DNA from: Bacteroidota bacterium
Lineage (GTDB): Bacteria > Bacteroidota > Bacteroidia > Bacteroidales > Dysgonomonadaceae
Assembly: GCA_023437305.1 (NCBI GenBank)
Contig: JAEZGN010000029.1
Location: 1 to 37,406 of the forward strand
Length of the DNA stretch: 37,406 nt
Direction: 5' to 3'
The number at the start of each line of letters is the position of its first letter. The stretch's first letter is position 1. Made by a program: the position numbers and the translations under genes. The notes below the pieces were generated by a model. The model saw only the letters and a program-made list of their open reading frames with translations, was not told the DNA's origin and searched no databases. Of the stretch, positions 7,931-15,938 are shown in pieces.

Positions 7931-7954
7931 AAAAAGTGAGAATTTCTCGCTTTT
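7931..7954 (-). terminator. Terminator directly after the 7987-8718 gene
   Basis: Near-perfect hairpin AAAAGCGAGAA/TTCTCACTTTTTT on the minus strand, with one G-T pair, ending in six T. It is 32 bp past the stop codon and marks the end of the four-gene cassette. Confidence 0.6.
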
Positions 7955-7986
7955 AAAATATTAGATTGGGCATTCTTATAATATTT

Positions 7987-8718
7987 TTATTCATCACCTA
8001 TTGTTATTTGATCAGAGAGACGTAAACTTATTCTATTTTGTTCTTTGGCTTCTTCTATTTTTTTATAAACCTTAATACCCAAGTCACTAATTCTATATAA
8101 ACGGCCTGTACCCTTTGATTCTTTCAATTCTATTAGTCCGTCAGAATTTAGTTCATATAAAGTATCTTCAGTTATCATAGATAATACATCTTTATCATTT
8201 CTTAATAAAAAATAGCCGAAATTTGGTAATACACGTAATTCTTTATATTTATAGAATGATGGTAAATACAAAGAATTATAATATTTAGTTATTAAATTAA
8301 ATTCTTCTAAAGAATCTACTACCTTATCTATTGCTATTTTTCGTTCTTCTATATCGTTTATATTCGCCACTTCTTGCATTTGTTTTTCAACATCTTGTTT
8401 AACTTGTTCCTTTATTTCCTTTTGAGCAAGCAACTCCGTTTGTTTTAACTCTGATTGCCTTTTTAAATGATCGGAATAAAAATCATCGGTTTGCATTTCT
8501 GGACGAAACTTTGTCTGCAAGATAAAAATTGAAATAATAAAAACATAGACATTTATTACCGCTGCAATTATTAACACAGCCGCTCCCCACGATGGATTTT
8601 CTATTATTCTGGCTCCTCCAATAAATGATGCATTTACTACAATCAATCCTACAAGCCATGCTGCCAATAGTTGAAATGGCTTTGTTATTCTATCCGGTTG
8701 TATTGTGTTTCTTTCCAT
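7987..8718 (-). CDS. Two-TM, coiled-coil, winged-helix-like accessory protein
   Basis: 243 residues. Two membrane helices (about 14-37 and 45-67) are joined by a short loop containing GGARIIENPSW. They are followed by a charged coiled coil (about 85-140, QSELKQTELLAQKEIKEQ...) and a C-terminal region (about 175-230) whose LYELNSDGLIELKES...GRLYRISDLG pattern resembles a winged-helix domain. Both bulk domains should be cytoplasmic. It is the last gene of the AT-rich cassette, 40 bp after the lipoprotein gene, and is followed by two terminators. Membrane-tethered sensor or effector is inference; no known family recognised. Confidence 0.5.
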   Translation of the reverse strand: MERNTIQPDRITKPFQLLAAWLVGLIVVNASFIGGARIIENPSWGAAVLIIAAVINVYVFIISIFILQTKFRPEMQTDDFYSDHLKRQSELKQTELLAQKEIKEQVKQDVEKQMQEVANINDIEERKIAIDKVVDSLEEFNLITKYYNSLYLPSFYKYKELRVLPNFGYFLLRNDKDVLSMITEDTLYELNSDGLIELKESKGTGRLYRISDLGIKVYKKIEEAKEQNRISLRLSDQITIGDE

Positions 8719-8758
8719 TGTTTAAAGTTCTTTATAACGAAAAATCTAACTTATAATT

Positions 8759-9232
8759 TTATTTTTTTATTGCCATACCAGATATCTCATAACCTGTTCC
8801 ATATACTGTATCAAAGGTGTAATTGATCTTAAAGCTTATAACTCCATTAGCTCCTATATCCTTGCATTTAGTAGCAAATTCATCAATAGCGTCATAAATT
8901 GTATATTTATTATTGACTGACTTCATTTTAGTCTTAGGCTCCCTGTTTGTCCTTACACTTAGTTGAGCATCCGTATCACTATATTCATTATGTACTTCAA
9001 CCTGAGTTAAATTATTCAAGCCTTTAAGGACGGTTATAACTGAACCTACAGGTTGATAATCAAAACTTACAGAATTACTTTCTGTAATATAAAATCCTTG
9101 TTTATTGTATCTGGAATAGTCAATCACAAATGTTTCTTTATATACTGTTTTTGCTGTGGGTACAGTACATGAGGTTACAATTAATAATGTAACGATTGAT
9201 AGAGATATTTTATATAAAACACTTTTATTCAT
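8759..9232 (-). CDS. Lipoprotein with YbjQ-like C-terminal pattern
   Basis: 157 residues. An N-terminal signal ends in a lipobox (LLIVTSC, Cys22), so it is an exported lipoprotein, possibly surface-exposed. The C-terminal third (DEFATKCKDIGANGVISFKI...GYEISGMAIKK) follows the pattern of small YbjQ/DUF74-like domains, where a helix precedes GA.G...... strands and a final G.A strand. It lies within the accessory cassette, 88 bp after the deoxyribosyltransferase/TIR-like gene. A phage-encoded lipoprotein could alter the host surface (superinfection exclusion); this is inference. Confidence 0.5.
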   Translation of the reverse strand: MNKSVLYKISLSIVTLLIVTSCTVPTAKTVYKETFVIDYSRYNKQGFYITESNSVSFDYQPVGSVITVLKGLNNLTQVEVHNEYSDTDAQLSVRTNREPKTKMKSVNNKYTIYDAIDEFATKCKDIGANGVISFKINYTFDTVYGTGYEISGMAIKK

Positions 9233-9320
9233 GTTAGATGTTTTGATGTGGTATATTTTAAAATCTATATTACTTAGTTATTGATAATCTTTGAAATAAT
9301 GTCTCCTTAAAAGAATTTAT

Positions 9321-10295
9321 TTAAAAAGGAAGATCAAGTTCATTTAAGACTTCATATATTATTCGGTCGATTGTTTGTGCGTGAGAATAGCTAAATTTAT
9401 ATTGTTTATTCAATACTGGATTTCTATTCAAAACAAAGTTTAAAAATTTTGATTTTTCCTTAGGATCGGATAATATTGAATATGCTGTAATATTATTCTC
9501 TTTACTATAAGTCTGATAGTCTGATTTAATAAACATTTGTATCTTAATTATATCCAATCCTTCCTCAGTATTAGGTATAATTTTACCTCTTATATCTCGA
9601 GAGTCAATATCATTTCGTGGATACTTAGAAAGAGAGTAATCAATTATTGCTGAATTTTTCAAATTAGCTAATTGATTCTTTATTTCATTTATTGATGTCA
9701 TTAAGAATTTATCAATAGGGACTGTTGTGCTTTCTAGTTCAGCAACCTTAAATTGGCCGAAATGTTTTAAGAAAGTAGTATAATCAGAATTTTGATTTTT
9801 TACAGCTGCCATTGTGCCATCTATTTTTTCTTTGAGCTTTTTCTTGAATTGCACAATATTGTTAAATCTTAGTGTTCTTGGATAGGAAATATGTTCTATT
9901 ACAGATGTATCAAATGAGTAATCGGTAAAGTCATCTTTTACTATTATAGTGGGTTTATCAAAGGCTAGCCTTATTCCCAATTCAAACATGACATTCGGAT
10001 TCTTTGCGCTTACATCTACTATGACGATGTCATTATTATAAAGATTTTGAATTATTCTTTTTTGAATTATACCACTATCATCAGCCTCGCTAACAAGATT
10101 TGGCTTATACCCTGCCGAAATAATTGCATCATAAATAATACTTTTTACTTCTAGCCAATGCTCTGCTGGGCAGTTATCAATTGCCGATATAGGCATTACA
10201 ACTCCACAAACAGGATGTTCACTGTCTGAGGTATTTTCCTCTGTAGAAGCAGCTGGAGTCGTAGCATCCTCTTCTGTCTTTGTAGTTTTACTCAT
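9321..10295 (-). CDS. Nucleoside 2-deoxyribosyltransferase/TIR-like protein
   Basis: 324 residues. Residues 1-28 are a low-complexity Thr/Glu/Ser leader. Residues 29-160 form a Rossmann-like domain: CGVVMPIS strand, ADDSGIIQKRIIQNLYNNDI helix, VDVSAKNPNVMFELGIRLAF with Glu105, then KPTIIV. The D-x-S...NPNVMFELG signature is that of the NDT/TIR-like superfamily, whose Glu cleaves N-glycosidic bonds of nucleosides or NAD. Residues 160-324 are helical and unassigned. It lies 3 bp after the pentapeptide-repeat gene, so the two are probably co-translated. A defence effector depleting a nucleotide is inferred; a housekeeping nucleoside enzyme is less likely given context. Confidence 0.6.
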   Translation of the reverse strand: MSKTTKTEEDATTPAASTEENTSDSEHPVCGVVMPISAIDNCPAEHWLEVKSIIYDAIISAGYKPNLVSEADDSGIIQKRIIQNLYNNDIVIVDVSAKNPNVMFELGIRLAFDKPTIIVKDDFTDYSFDTSVIEHISYPRTLRFNNIVQFKKKLKEKIDGTMAAVKNQNSDYTTFLKHFGQFKVAELESTTVPIDKFLMTSINEIKNQLANLKNSAIIDYSLSKYPRNDIDSRDIRGKIIPNTEEGLDIIKIQMFIKSDYQTYSKENNITAYSILSDPKEKSKFLNFVLNRNPVLNKQYKFSYSHAQTIDRIIYEVLNELDLPF

Positions 10296-10298
10296 ATA

Positions 10299-11657
10299 TT
10301 ATAGTTTAACTTTTTTAATAACTTCGGTTATTATATTTAGTAGTTGCTCATTTGTAGAAGCATCTTTTTTGTCAGTTTCTTTTAATCGCGATTCTTCTTT
10401 GTCTGTATCTATATCATGATTAATTATGTGGCATACATAATCATCTAATACTTTATTAATTTGAATATTACTTGTTTCATTATTTCCTGATATATAAATA
10501 TATGCTTCTAATATGCCTTTTATTTGATTCGGTTTATATAGTAACTTTTTTAAAATAACTTTGTGTCGTTGGCATTTATGGATTTGATAAATGAAAAATA
10601 AGAGAAGTCCGACTAGTAGTACAGAGGGAGAAAGGTTTACCCAAATATCTAACAAGTTTATATTGCTATGATGATCAGTTGGGATAAACGATTCTACTTT
10701 ATAAAAGAAATGTGCCCAGACACATAACAGCAATATTATACACCCAATTACTCCTCCAAAATACCATCGAATCATATTTCTCAATAAGAGTACCTCTTTA
10801 TCTAATTCTAATCCTGAATCTATTAGAGTCTTAAAAGCTCTATCTATATTATGTACATTAATTTTTTCAATTGTATTTTTAAATAGTTCTTCTCTTTCTT
10901 GTAACTCAATTTTTAGCTTATTGAGATGTTCTTTATTGGCTTCTAGCTCTGCATCCTTATTTTCAGCACTTGCGATAAGACTTAATCTTTCTTTTTCTAG
11001 TTTCTTAATTTCATCATAATAATTATTTATAATGTACTCATTATAAATGCTTTGTGTTGTGTTTGACGATGAATTTCTTAATGCATTTATTTTTCTCATA
11101 CTATCAGCAACCGATTTTTGTTGAAGGTCGGGTTCAGAAAGTATTGCATCTGAAAGGTTAACTCTTCGGAGATTTACGTCCTTTAGATTTGCATGTGTAA
11201 GATCTGTTCCTTTTAAAATAGTTCCTATTAAAAGCGCATTGGAAAGATCAGCATTAATGAGAGTAGACTTACTCAGATCCGCTCCTGTAAGATTCGCATG
11301 TGAAAGATTCGCATATGAAAGATTTGCTTTGAAAAGATCTGATTCTCTGATGTTTGATTCTGATAGATTTGCATAAGTAAGATTTGCTCCTGCAAAATCC
11401 ACATTTTTAAGGTTAGTATAACTTAAATCTGATTCTGCTAGATTTGCTTTAGAAAAAGTAGCATCACTGAGATCTGCCTTACTAAAGTTTGTTTTATCTA
11501 GATTAGCCTCAGTTAAATTTAGATTTTTAGGAATGATTAAATTTGTAAAATCCACATTACTTAGATTAGCTTTTTCGCCTTCTACTCCATCACTATAAAG
11601 CCAAGAAAGATGAGCTTTATAGATTTTATCAAATTCTTCCTGTGTTATAACTTTCAT
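10299..11657 (-). CDS. Pentapeptide-repeat, coiled-coil, two-TM protein
   Basis: 452 residues in four parts: an N-terminal head; about 28 pentapeptide repeats of the A(D/N)LSx type (about 28-178), predicted to form a right-handed quadrilateral beta-helix; a long coiled coil (about 215-265); two membrane helices (about 298-320 and 338-360); and a charged C-terminal cytoplasmic tail. The repeats are visible in the DNA as a 15-bp period at about 11.1-11.57 kb. It is the first gene of the AT-rich cassette and lies 3 bp before the NDT/TIR-like gene. A membrane scaffold or sensor for that effector is inferred from pairing. Confidence 0.65.
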   Translation of the reverse strand: MKVITQEEFDKIYKAHLSWLYSDGVEGEKANLSNVDFTNLIIPKNLNLTEANLDKTNFSKADLSDATFSKANLAESDLSYTNLKNVDFAGANLTYANLSESNIRESDLFKANLSYANLSHANLTGADLSKSTLINADLSNALLIGTILKGTDLTHANLKDVNLRRVNLSDAILSEPDLQQKSVADSMRKINALRNSSSNTTQSIYNEYIINNYYDEIKKLEKERLSLIASAENKDAELEANKEHLNKLKIELQEREELFKNTIEKINVHNIDRAFKTLIDSGLELDKEVLLLRNMIRWYFGGVIGCIILLLCVWAHFFYKVESFIPTDHHSNINLLDIWVNLSPSVLLVGLLLFFIYQIHKCQRHKVILKKLLYKPNQIKGILEAYIYISGNNETSNIQINKVLDDYVCHIINHDIDTDKEESRLKETDKKDASTNEQLLNIITEVIKKVKL

Positions 11658-12053
11658 AGAATATTTAGGTTAATTTGGCCGAAGTTAATATATTTTTTAG
11701 ACTAAATTTAACACTATTGAATATTTTTTTTGAAATAAATAGAACATTTTCATGCTATTACCTATATATATTACCATTATTATTATCTAATTATTTAACT
11801 ATTCCGATAAATATCTATTTAATGTGTTTATTATTAGTGTGTTGTGATGTAACTTGCTGCTAAAAAAGTCGATTTTCATGAAGAAGACCCCGCCTCGCCC
11901 TGAAGCCTCCTTCGTAATTACCGCCCTGTTTTTGACCTTATATGATTGAAGATTTTATTGAAATCCTTTATTGGTGCGGGTTTCGAGTGACACCTCATAA
12001 GAAAAGGCGCAACCCCTTGGGGTACGCCTTACTACATTGTTAAAATTTGGATG
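11658..12053. other. 396-bp non-coding region with GC-rich island and terL terminator
   Basis: The right part holds the terL terminator (12004-12030). At about 11887-11930 sits an island of GC-rich sequence (CCCCGCCTCGCCCTGAAGCC..., with CGCCCTG or similar repeated) in otherwise very AT-rich DNA. The left part, 11660-11860, is nearly pure A/T and should carry the cassette promoter, although no clear TAnnTTTG box was identified. No convincing gene on either strand. Confidence 0.6.
12000..12030 (-). terminator. Rho-independent terminator after terL
   Basis: Hairpin with AAGGCG/CGCCTT outer stem (12004-12009 with 12025-12030) and ACCCC/GGGGT inner stem, followed on the minus strand by TTTTCTT. 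It lies 24 bp past the terL stop and insulates the cassette from late transcription. Confidence 0.75.
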
Positions 12054-13700
12054 TTAACCCCTCCAAAAGGCTCCCATACCCATGGCGCCTTCATAAGGAA
12101 ATTTGTTCATGCCTATGACTAATGTATCAAAGGCATCTGTACCATCGGTTCGGTACTCAAGCTTGTCTTCTTCTGATTCGGCAAGCTTTTCTCCTGATTT
12201 ATCTTTTTCAAAACCTGTTGATCCTATCTTTGTGCCGGCTGTCTCGAGGCCTATAATGAGCTCCTCATTATTTTCCTCATTCAAACATGGTGTTAAACCA
12301 TTCTCAATTTGACCTTTGAATAGTAGATTTATAAATAGGTGTTTATCTTTATGCATCCATGGATTACCTATGTACATCATCTCAACCTCCCAGCTGTGGT
12401 ATTGAAATCTTTTGCGAACTACTTCCGAGAAGTCATCACTATCCGATACAGCATAGTTAGACCGTATAGCAGTAGAGTCATAATAGAATATAATTTTCTT
12501 CTTCATGTGATGACGGTAATAATGACAGAAGTCATCAACCAACTCTTGCAGCTTTCGGTCATATTTCACATAAAAACTTTTAAGTATATTCATCCATCGT
12601 CCTTCGCGTTGGCCAGCTACCAGCCAGTTTATATTCGCATTGTAGTCCATCGCTATACAAATAGGCTCTAATGTTTGTACATCGGCATCTTGTAACGAGC
12701 TGTTGTCCTGGATAGCTTTAAGGTTATATTCTAGTCCCTGCAGATAATCATTGTTATTTCGGGTATAATAGTGTATTTTACTGTTCAACGCAGAATAAAA
12801 ACCATCCTTTAATATTCCCAGACGTTTACACAGGATAGATGTCTGGAAAACAAGTGGGGGCAAATCCCGCTTCATTTGCTTTATATAATTCTCACCAAGG
12901 ACCAACAGGTTTTCTATACTCGACCATTCGGCATAATATACAGCCACGCTGCGGAGTTCAGAGAGCGATTTTGAGAGAGTTTTGTAATAGGATGGCAAAT
13001 ACTTCGGAATAGCTTTGTTCTTTGATTTAAGCTCCTTGATTCTATTCCTGATCTTCCATAATTCATAGATGATGCCATGGATAGTATCAATTAGCTCATT
13101 ATCCATTTTCTCTCTATAATTAAGAAGCCATGATCCTTTTTTTGACGAAGGCATATCCGATAAGAATAGCATACTATGATGGTAAGGTATATGACCGAAA
13201 TGTGATTTTATACCTCCATTTGCCGGAAAAGTTTCATCTTTTAGCTTTTCAAAGTCTAAGAACTTACCTTCATCTCCCATTACATAGTCCAATGTAAGAG
13301 AGTTTGACGATCCAATAATATCCTGTGAAATAAAATAATCGATAGAACCATTATACCAGGATAGAACATGTTCATAGTTTGCAGGCTCTATGATCGGTTT
13401 TCCGAAGCCTAATGACTTCGGTGGCTTATGACCTATTACATAATGCAGATTACGTTTTAAACCGAATGATTCTAGGCCCTTGAGAGTTCCGGGCAATGTG
13501 TTAGTTAAACCACGTTTATAGGATGGGAAAACAAAAGCACCTGAAGATCGTGGCATTTGTTGAAAATTTCTCTTAACAAATGGAGCTGCAACACCGTGTG
13601 TTTTTCCTAATCGGCGCCCACCTAGAAAGATAGTGGTATGTGCACCGGTGAACATGGTTACTTGTTGCGGTGGATTGAAATATACCTTATTCGTCGCCAT
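12054..13700 (-). CDS. terL: Terminase large subunit
   Basis: 548 residues. The Walker A motif is at residues 27-34 (GGRRLGKT) after a strand, as in the packaging ATPase. The C-terminal half carries CIAMDYNANINW with the first Asp of the RNase-H-type nuclease, and a late Asp in GTDAFDTLVIGM. The protein cuts concatemeric DNA and drives it into the capsid through the portal. It overlaps the small-subunit gene by 14 bp. Length and motif order match the family. Followed by a terminator and then by unrelated accessory genes rather than the portal. Confidence 0.85.
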   Translation of the reverse strand: MATNKVYFNPPQQVTMFTGAHTTIFLGGRRLGKTHGVAAPFVKRNFQQMPRSSGAFVFPSYKRGLTNTLPGTLKGLESFGLKRNLHYVIGHKPPKSLGFGKPIIEPANYEHVLSWYNGSIDYFISQDIIGSSNSLTLDYVMGDEGKFLDFEKLKDETFPANGGIKSHFGHIPYHHSMLFLSDMPSSKKGSWLLNYREKMDNELIDTIHGIIYELWKIRNRIKELKSKNKAIPKYLPSYYKTLSKSLSELRSVAVYYAEWSSIENLLVLGENYIKQMKRDLPPLVFQTSILCKRLGILKDGFYSALNSKIHYYTRNNNDYLQGLEYNLKAIQDNSSLQDADVQTLEPICIAMDYNANINWLVAGQREGRWMNILKSFYVKYDRKLQELVDDFCHYYRHHMKKKIIFYYDSTAIRSNYAVSDSDDFSEVVRKRFQYHSWEVEMMYIGNPWMHKDKHLFINLLFKGQIENGLTPCLNEENNEELIIGLETAGTKIGSTGFEKDKSGEKLAESEEDKLEYRTDGTDAFDTLVIGMNKFPYEGAMGMGAFWRG

Positions 13701-14298
13701 ACCCCTTTATTTCCTCAATAAGTTTTGGATCGATTCCGATCTCTACAAAGTCAATGTCTTCTATCTCAGCTTCATATTTCTTTTTCAGATCTGCTATTTT
13801 TTGTTGGATGTTAGGCACTGGTTTTATACCTATAAGTGTAGGATCAGAAGATGGCTCTATTACATCCGGAATAATATCTTCCCAAGGAAATTCTAAAGCA
13901 TCTTCTTTATCAAGTTGCGTATATCGGGCGTATGTTGCAGCGATGCGTTCTATCGAAGATTCTTTTTTCTTTAGCCTGGCTATTTCAAAAGCTTCATTTA
14001 TCATGCTCACAAATCTGAATCGATGCCAGGCCTTGGTTGCTGAGTTTACGTCTCCCAGTATTTGTTTTATGATCGAAATATCTTCATAGGCTTCTGATTG
14101 GGAAATACCAAATTCAGCTACTAACCTGTCACGCATTTCCTTATCTTTTTTCATCGGATAATCATTCCATGTCGTATAAATGGAGCGAATCCTTTTTATC
14201 CGATTGATAATTTGTGTAGATACATTAGCCTTTCGCATTGTATCCACATCATCGAAAAGATGACGGTGACAGATATCTATTGTTTTTTCTTTGCGCAT
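13687..14298 (-). CDS. terS: Terminase small subunit-like protein
   Basis: 203 residues, helical and basic at the N-terminus (MRKEKTIDICHRHLFDD), with a segment FGISQSEAYEDISIIKQILG (about 68-87) that resembles the helix-turn-helix DNA-recognition part of small terminases. The acidic C-terminus could oligomerise or contact TerL. It overlaps terL by 14 bp and is first after the P2 promoter element and a terminator. Assignment rests on position and fold-like pattern, not a strong motif. Confidence 0.6.
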   Translation of the reverse strand: MRKEKTIDICHRHLFDDVDTMRKANVSTQIINRIKRIRSIYTTWNDYPMKKDKEMRDRLVAEFGISQSEAYEDISIIKQILGDVNSATKAWHRFRFVSMINEAFEIARLKKKESSIERIAATYARYTQLDKEDALEFPWEDIIPDVIEPSSDPTLIGIKPVPNIQQKIADLKKKYEAEIEDIDFVEIGIDPKLIEEIKGYGDE

Positions 14299-14315
14299 AA
14301 AAACTGTTTATACAT

Positions 14316-14354
14316 CAAATTAAAACAGGGGTAATGAGGGTATAAAAGACAAAA
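14316..14354 (-). promoter_or_regulatory. Candidate late promoter P2
   Basis: Minus-strand TTTTGTCTTTT (14354-14344) and TTAATTTG (14323-14316), with the two diagnostic G residues 34 nt apart. 18 nt upstream of the small-terminase ATG. Confidence 0.55.
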
Positions 14355-14382
14355 AAGCCCGAACTATCACAGCTCAGGCTTT
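14351..14382 (-). terminator. Terminator after the 14422-15213 gene
   Basis: Stem AAAGCC/GGCTTT (14354-14359 with 14377-14382), extended by GA/TC after a C-A mismatch, followed on the minus strand by TTTTTTG. It merges into promoter P2. Confidence 0.6.
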
Positions 14383-14421
14383 CTCAATTCTATTTATTTA
14401 ATAACACAAAGATTTTTTTCC

Positions 14422-15213
14422 TTATTCTTTGACACTCAATCCCGCTTCCTTCAGTTCTGCAATTTGTTTTTCATCAAGAGTTTGCCCGGAGATAATGAGA
14501 CCGTCGTATCTCTTTTGCATTTCCGGAAGTAAGATATCGTATTTATTTTTATCCGTTTCTTTGAGGCCTTGCAGTTTTTTCTTGTTAGAACTAAGATATT
14601 TGCGAGCAGCTGATACACCTTTTGCATCAAGTATAGGTGTTTTTGAACCTGTATTATCCGGACTTAATGTTTCGTCAATTTGCTGTGTCTGTTCGGGCAA
14701 TACTTTCGCATTGTCGTATAGCTTCCAGTTGGAGCGTATCTGTTCATCATAGCCTACTAATTCTTTTAGGAATGGATATCTGTCACACGGACGATCATTA
14801 ACCATTAGCTTTAATTTTTCGTGCAATGAACGCATTTTAGGATAGATGTCCAGGTTCTTTTCATAAGCATCTTGTGCTTCCTGGGATAGTTGTTCATGAT
14901 CGTGGCGTTTGCCCTTTACTCCTTTTTCAACTATTTCTATCGTCTTAGCAGCTCTTTCCGATTTCTGAGTGAATTTCTGAACTTCTTCGTCGGTCAACTC
15001 ACTTGCTGCTAAATTTTGCCTTTTAGTTAGGATATCCGATTGCTTTTTCATCTCATATATCAGTTTAGGCAAAGCTTTTTTTCTTGTGATATATTGATAC
15101 AATACCCTATTTCTATTAAGTTTTAGCAACAGAAGTGCACCGGCTTCTATATCCTTATCTTCTGACTCCAGCCATTCATCGACTAATTGTTTGTAATCTA
15201 CATTCTGACTCAT
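14422..15213 (-). CDS. Helical phage protein, unknown (possible scaffold or head protein)
   Basis: 263 residues, almost entirely charged helix with coiled-coil potential, starting MSQNVDYKQLVDEWLESEDKD. A Gln/Glu/Asp/Thr-rich linker (about 178-195) precedes a lysine-rich helical C-terminus. It is a single-gene unit with promoter P1 upstream and a terminator downstream, between capsid and terminase genes. No family recognised. Confidence 0.5.
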   Translation of the reverse strand: MSQNVDYKQLVDEWLESEDKDIEAGALLLLKLNRNRVLYQYITRKKALPKLIYEMKKQSDILTKRQNLAASELTDEEVQKFTQKSERAAKTIEIVEKGVKGKRHDHEQLSQEAQDAYEKNLDIYPKMRSLHEKLKLMVNDRPCDRYPFLKELVGYDEQIRSNWKLYDNAKVLPEQTQQIDETLSPDNTGSKTPILDAKGVSAARKYLSSNKKKLQGLKETDKNKYDILLPEMQKRYDGLIISGQTLDEKQIAELKEAGLSVKE

Positions 15214-15246
15214 AATTAAACTGTATTTAATGTTTTAATTTTAGAT

Positions 15247-15285
15247 CAAACCTAGTAATTACCTAATGCCGTATAAAAGACAAAA
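15247..15285 (-). promoter_or_regulatory. Candidate late promoter P1 (best match)
   Basis: Minus-strand TTTTGTCTTTT (15285-15275) and TAGGTTTG (15254-15247), a full TAnnTTTG box; G-to-G distance 34 nt. 34 nt upstream of the ATG at 15213. Confidence 0.6.
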
Positions 15286-15314
15286 GAGGCTTTGCCGTTG
15301 CAAAAGCCTCTTTT
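15282..15314 (-). terminator. Terminator after the capsid operon
   Basis: Perfect stem AAAGAGGCTTT/AAAGCCTCTTT around a short loop (15283-15293 with 15303-15313). The minus-strand tail TTTTG forms the start of promoter P1. Downstream of the stop at 15350. Confidence 0.75.
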
Positions 15315-15349
15315 TACAGATTAACTAAAAAACTTTCTTATAAGGAATT

Positions 15350-15934
15350 TTACGGAGTATCAGGATCGGATGGATTGATAATACCGTCTGCAGTTTCAAT
15401 CTCGCCTTCATAGAACGGCATGTGGCAAATATCGGTACAGTTTGCTGTGATTGTAGTACCCATTTCGTCCGTGGCAGCACCCCCTAGGGCCATTGCCACA
15501 TCTGTATTGGTAGGATACATCTCGTTACCTATCACTCGATATCTACCCGGTTTGTCCTGTACAAGATAAACAAGATCACTGTTAGCTGCTATCTGGGATA
15601 ATCCGGCAGATTCAGCATCAACGTTCGGAACGACTAAAACAGCCTGGTTGAGATATGTTTTAGACGGTTTCGAGCCTTGAACTTCTGCTGTAGCAGGTGA
15701 TCTGTCTACTGTTATATCCATCGATTGCCAAACCTTTTCGGCTGCCATCTCAAAGTTTCCTACGTATGTAGCCAGTTTGCCCATTGTTTGCCCGGCAGTT
15801 AATGCTGTAGGACGAGTTGGCCATTTCACTATATTGCTTTTAGGTGTGAAAAATACCTTTTTGCGCAATCCCGGTAAATTTGTTTGACCCTCACACCATT
15901 CCAGTGAGTTGGGGTCTAGTGGTGTACATGACAT
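15350..15934 (-). CDS. Phage structural protein, unknown (capsid-adjacent)
   Basis: 194 residues, beta-rich, starting MSCTPLDPNSLEWCEGQ. Four to five Cys are spread through the chain (residues 3, 14, and two in NCTDICHMPF). It follows the capsid gene by 4 bp and ends the operon before a terminator. Position suggests a decoration, head-completion or tail-tube protein; no motif decides. Confidence 0.5.
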   Translation of the reverse strand: MSCTPLDPNSLEWCEGQTNLPGLRKKVFFTPKSNIVKWPTRPTALTAGQTMGKLATYVGNFEMAAEKVWQSMDITVDRSPATAEVQGSKPSKTYLNQAVLVVPNVDAESAGLSQIAANSDLVYLVQDKPGRYRVIGNEMYPTNTDVAMALGGAATDEMGTTITANCTDICHMPFYEGEIETADGIINPSDPDTP

Positions 15935-15938
15935 AATA

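Noticed and set aside
10299..11657. DNA tandem repeat element at 11.1-11.57 kb
   Set aside because: The 15-bp period is explained by the coding of pentapeptide repeats.
11675..11863. 62-codon plus-strand frame in the cassette leader
   Set aside because: Low-complexity hydrophobic translation of A/T-rich spacer with no start context or neighbours in that direction.
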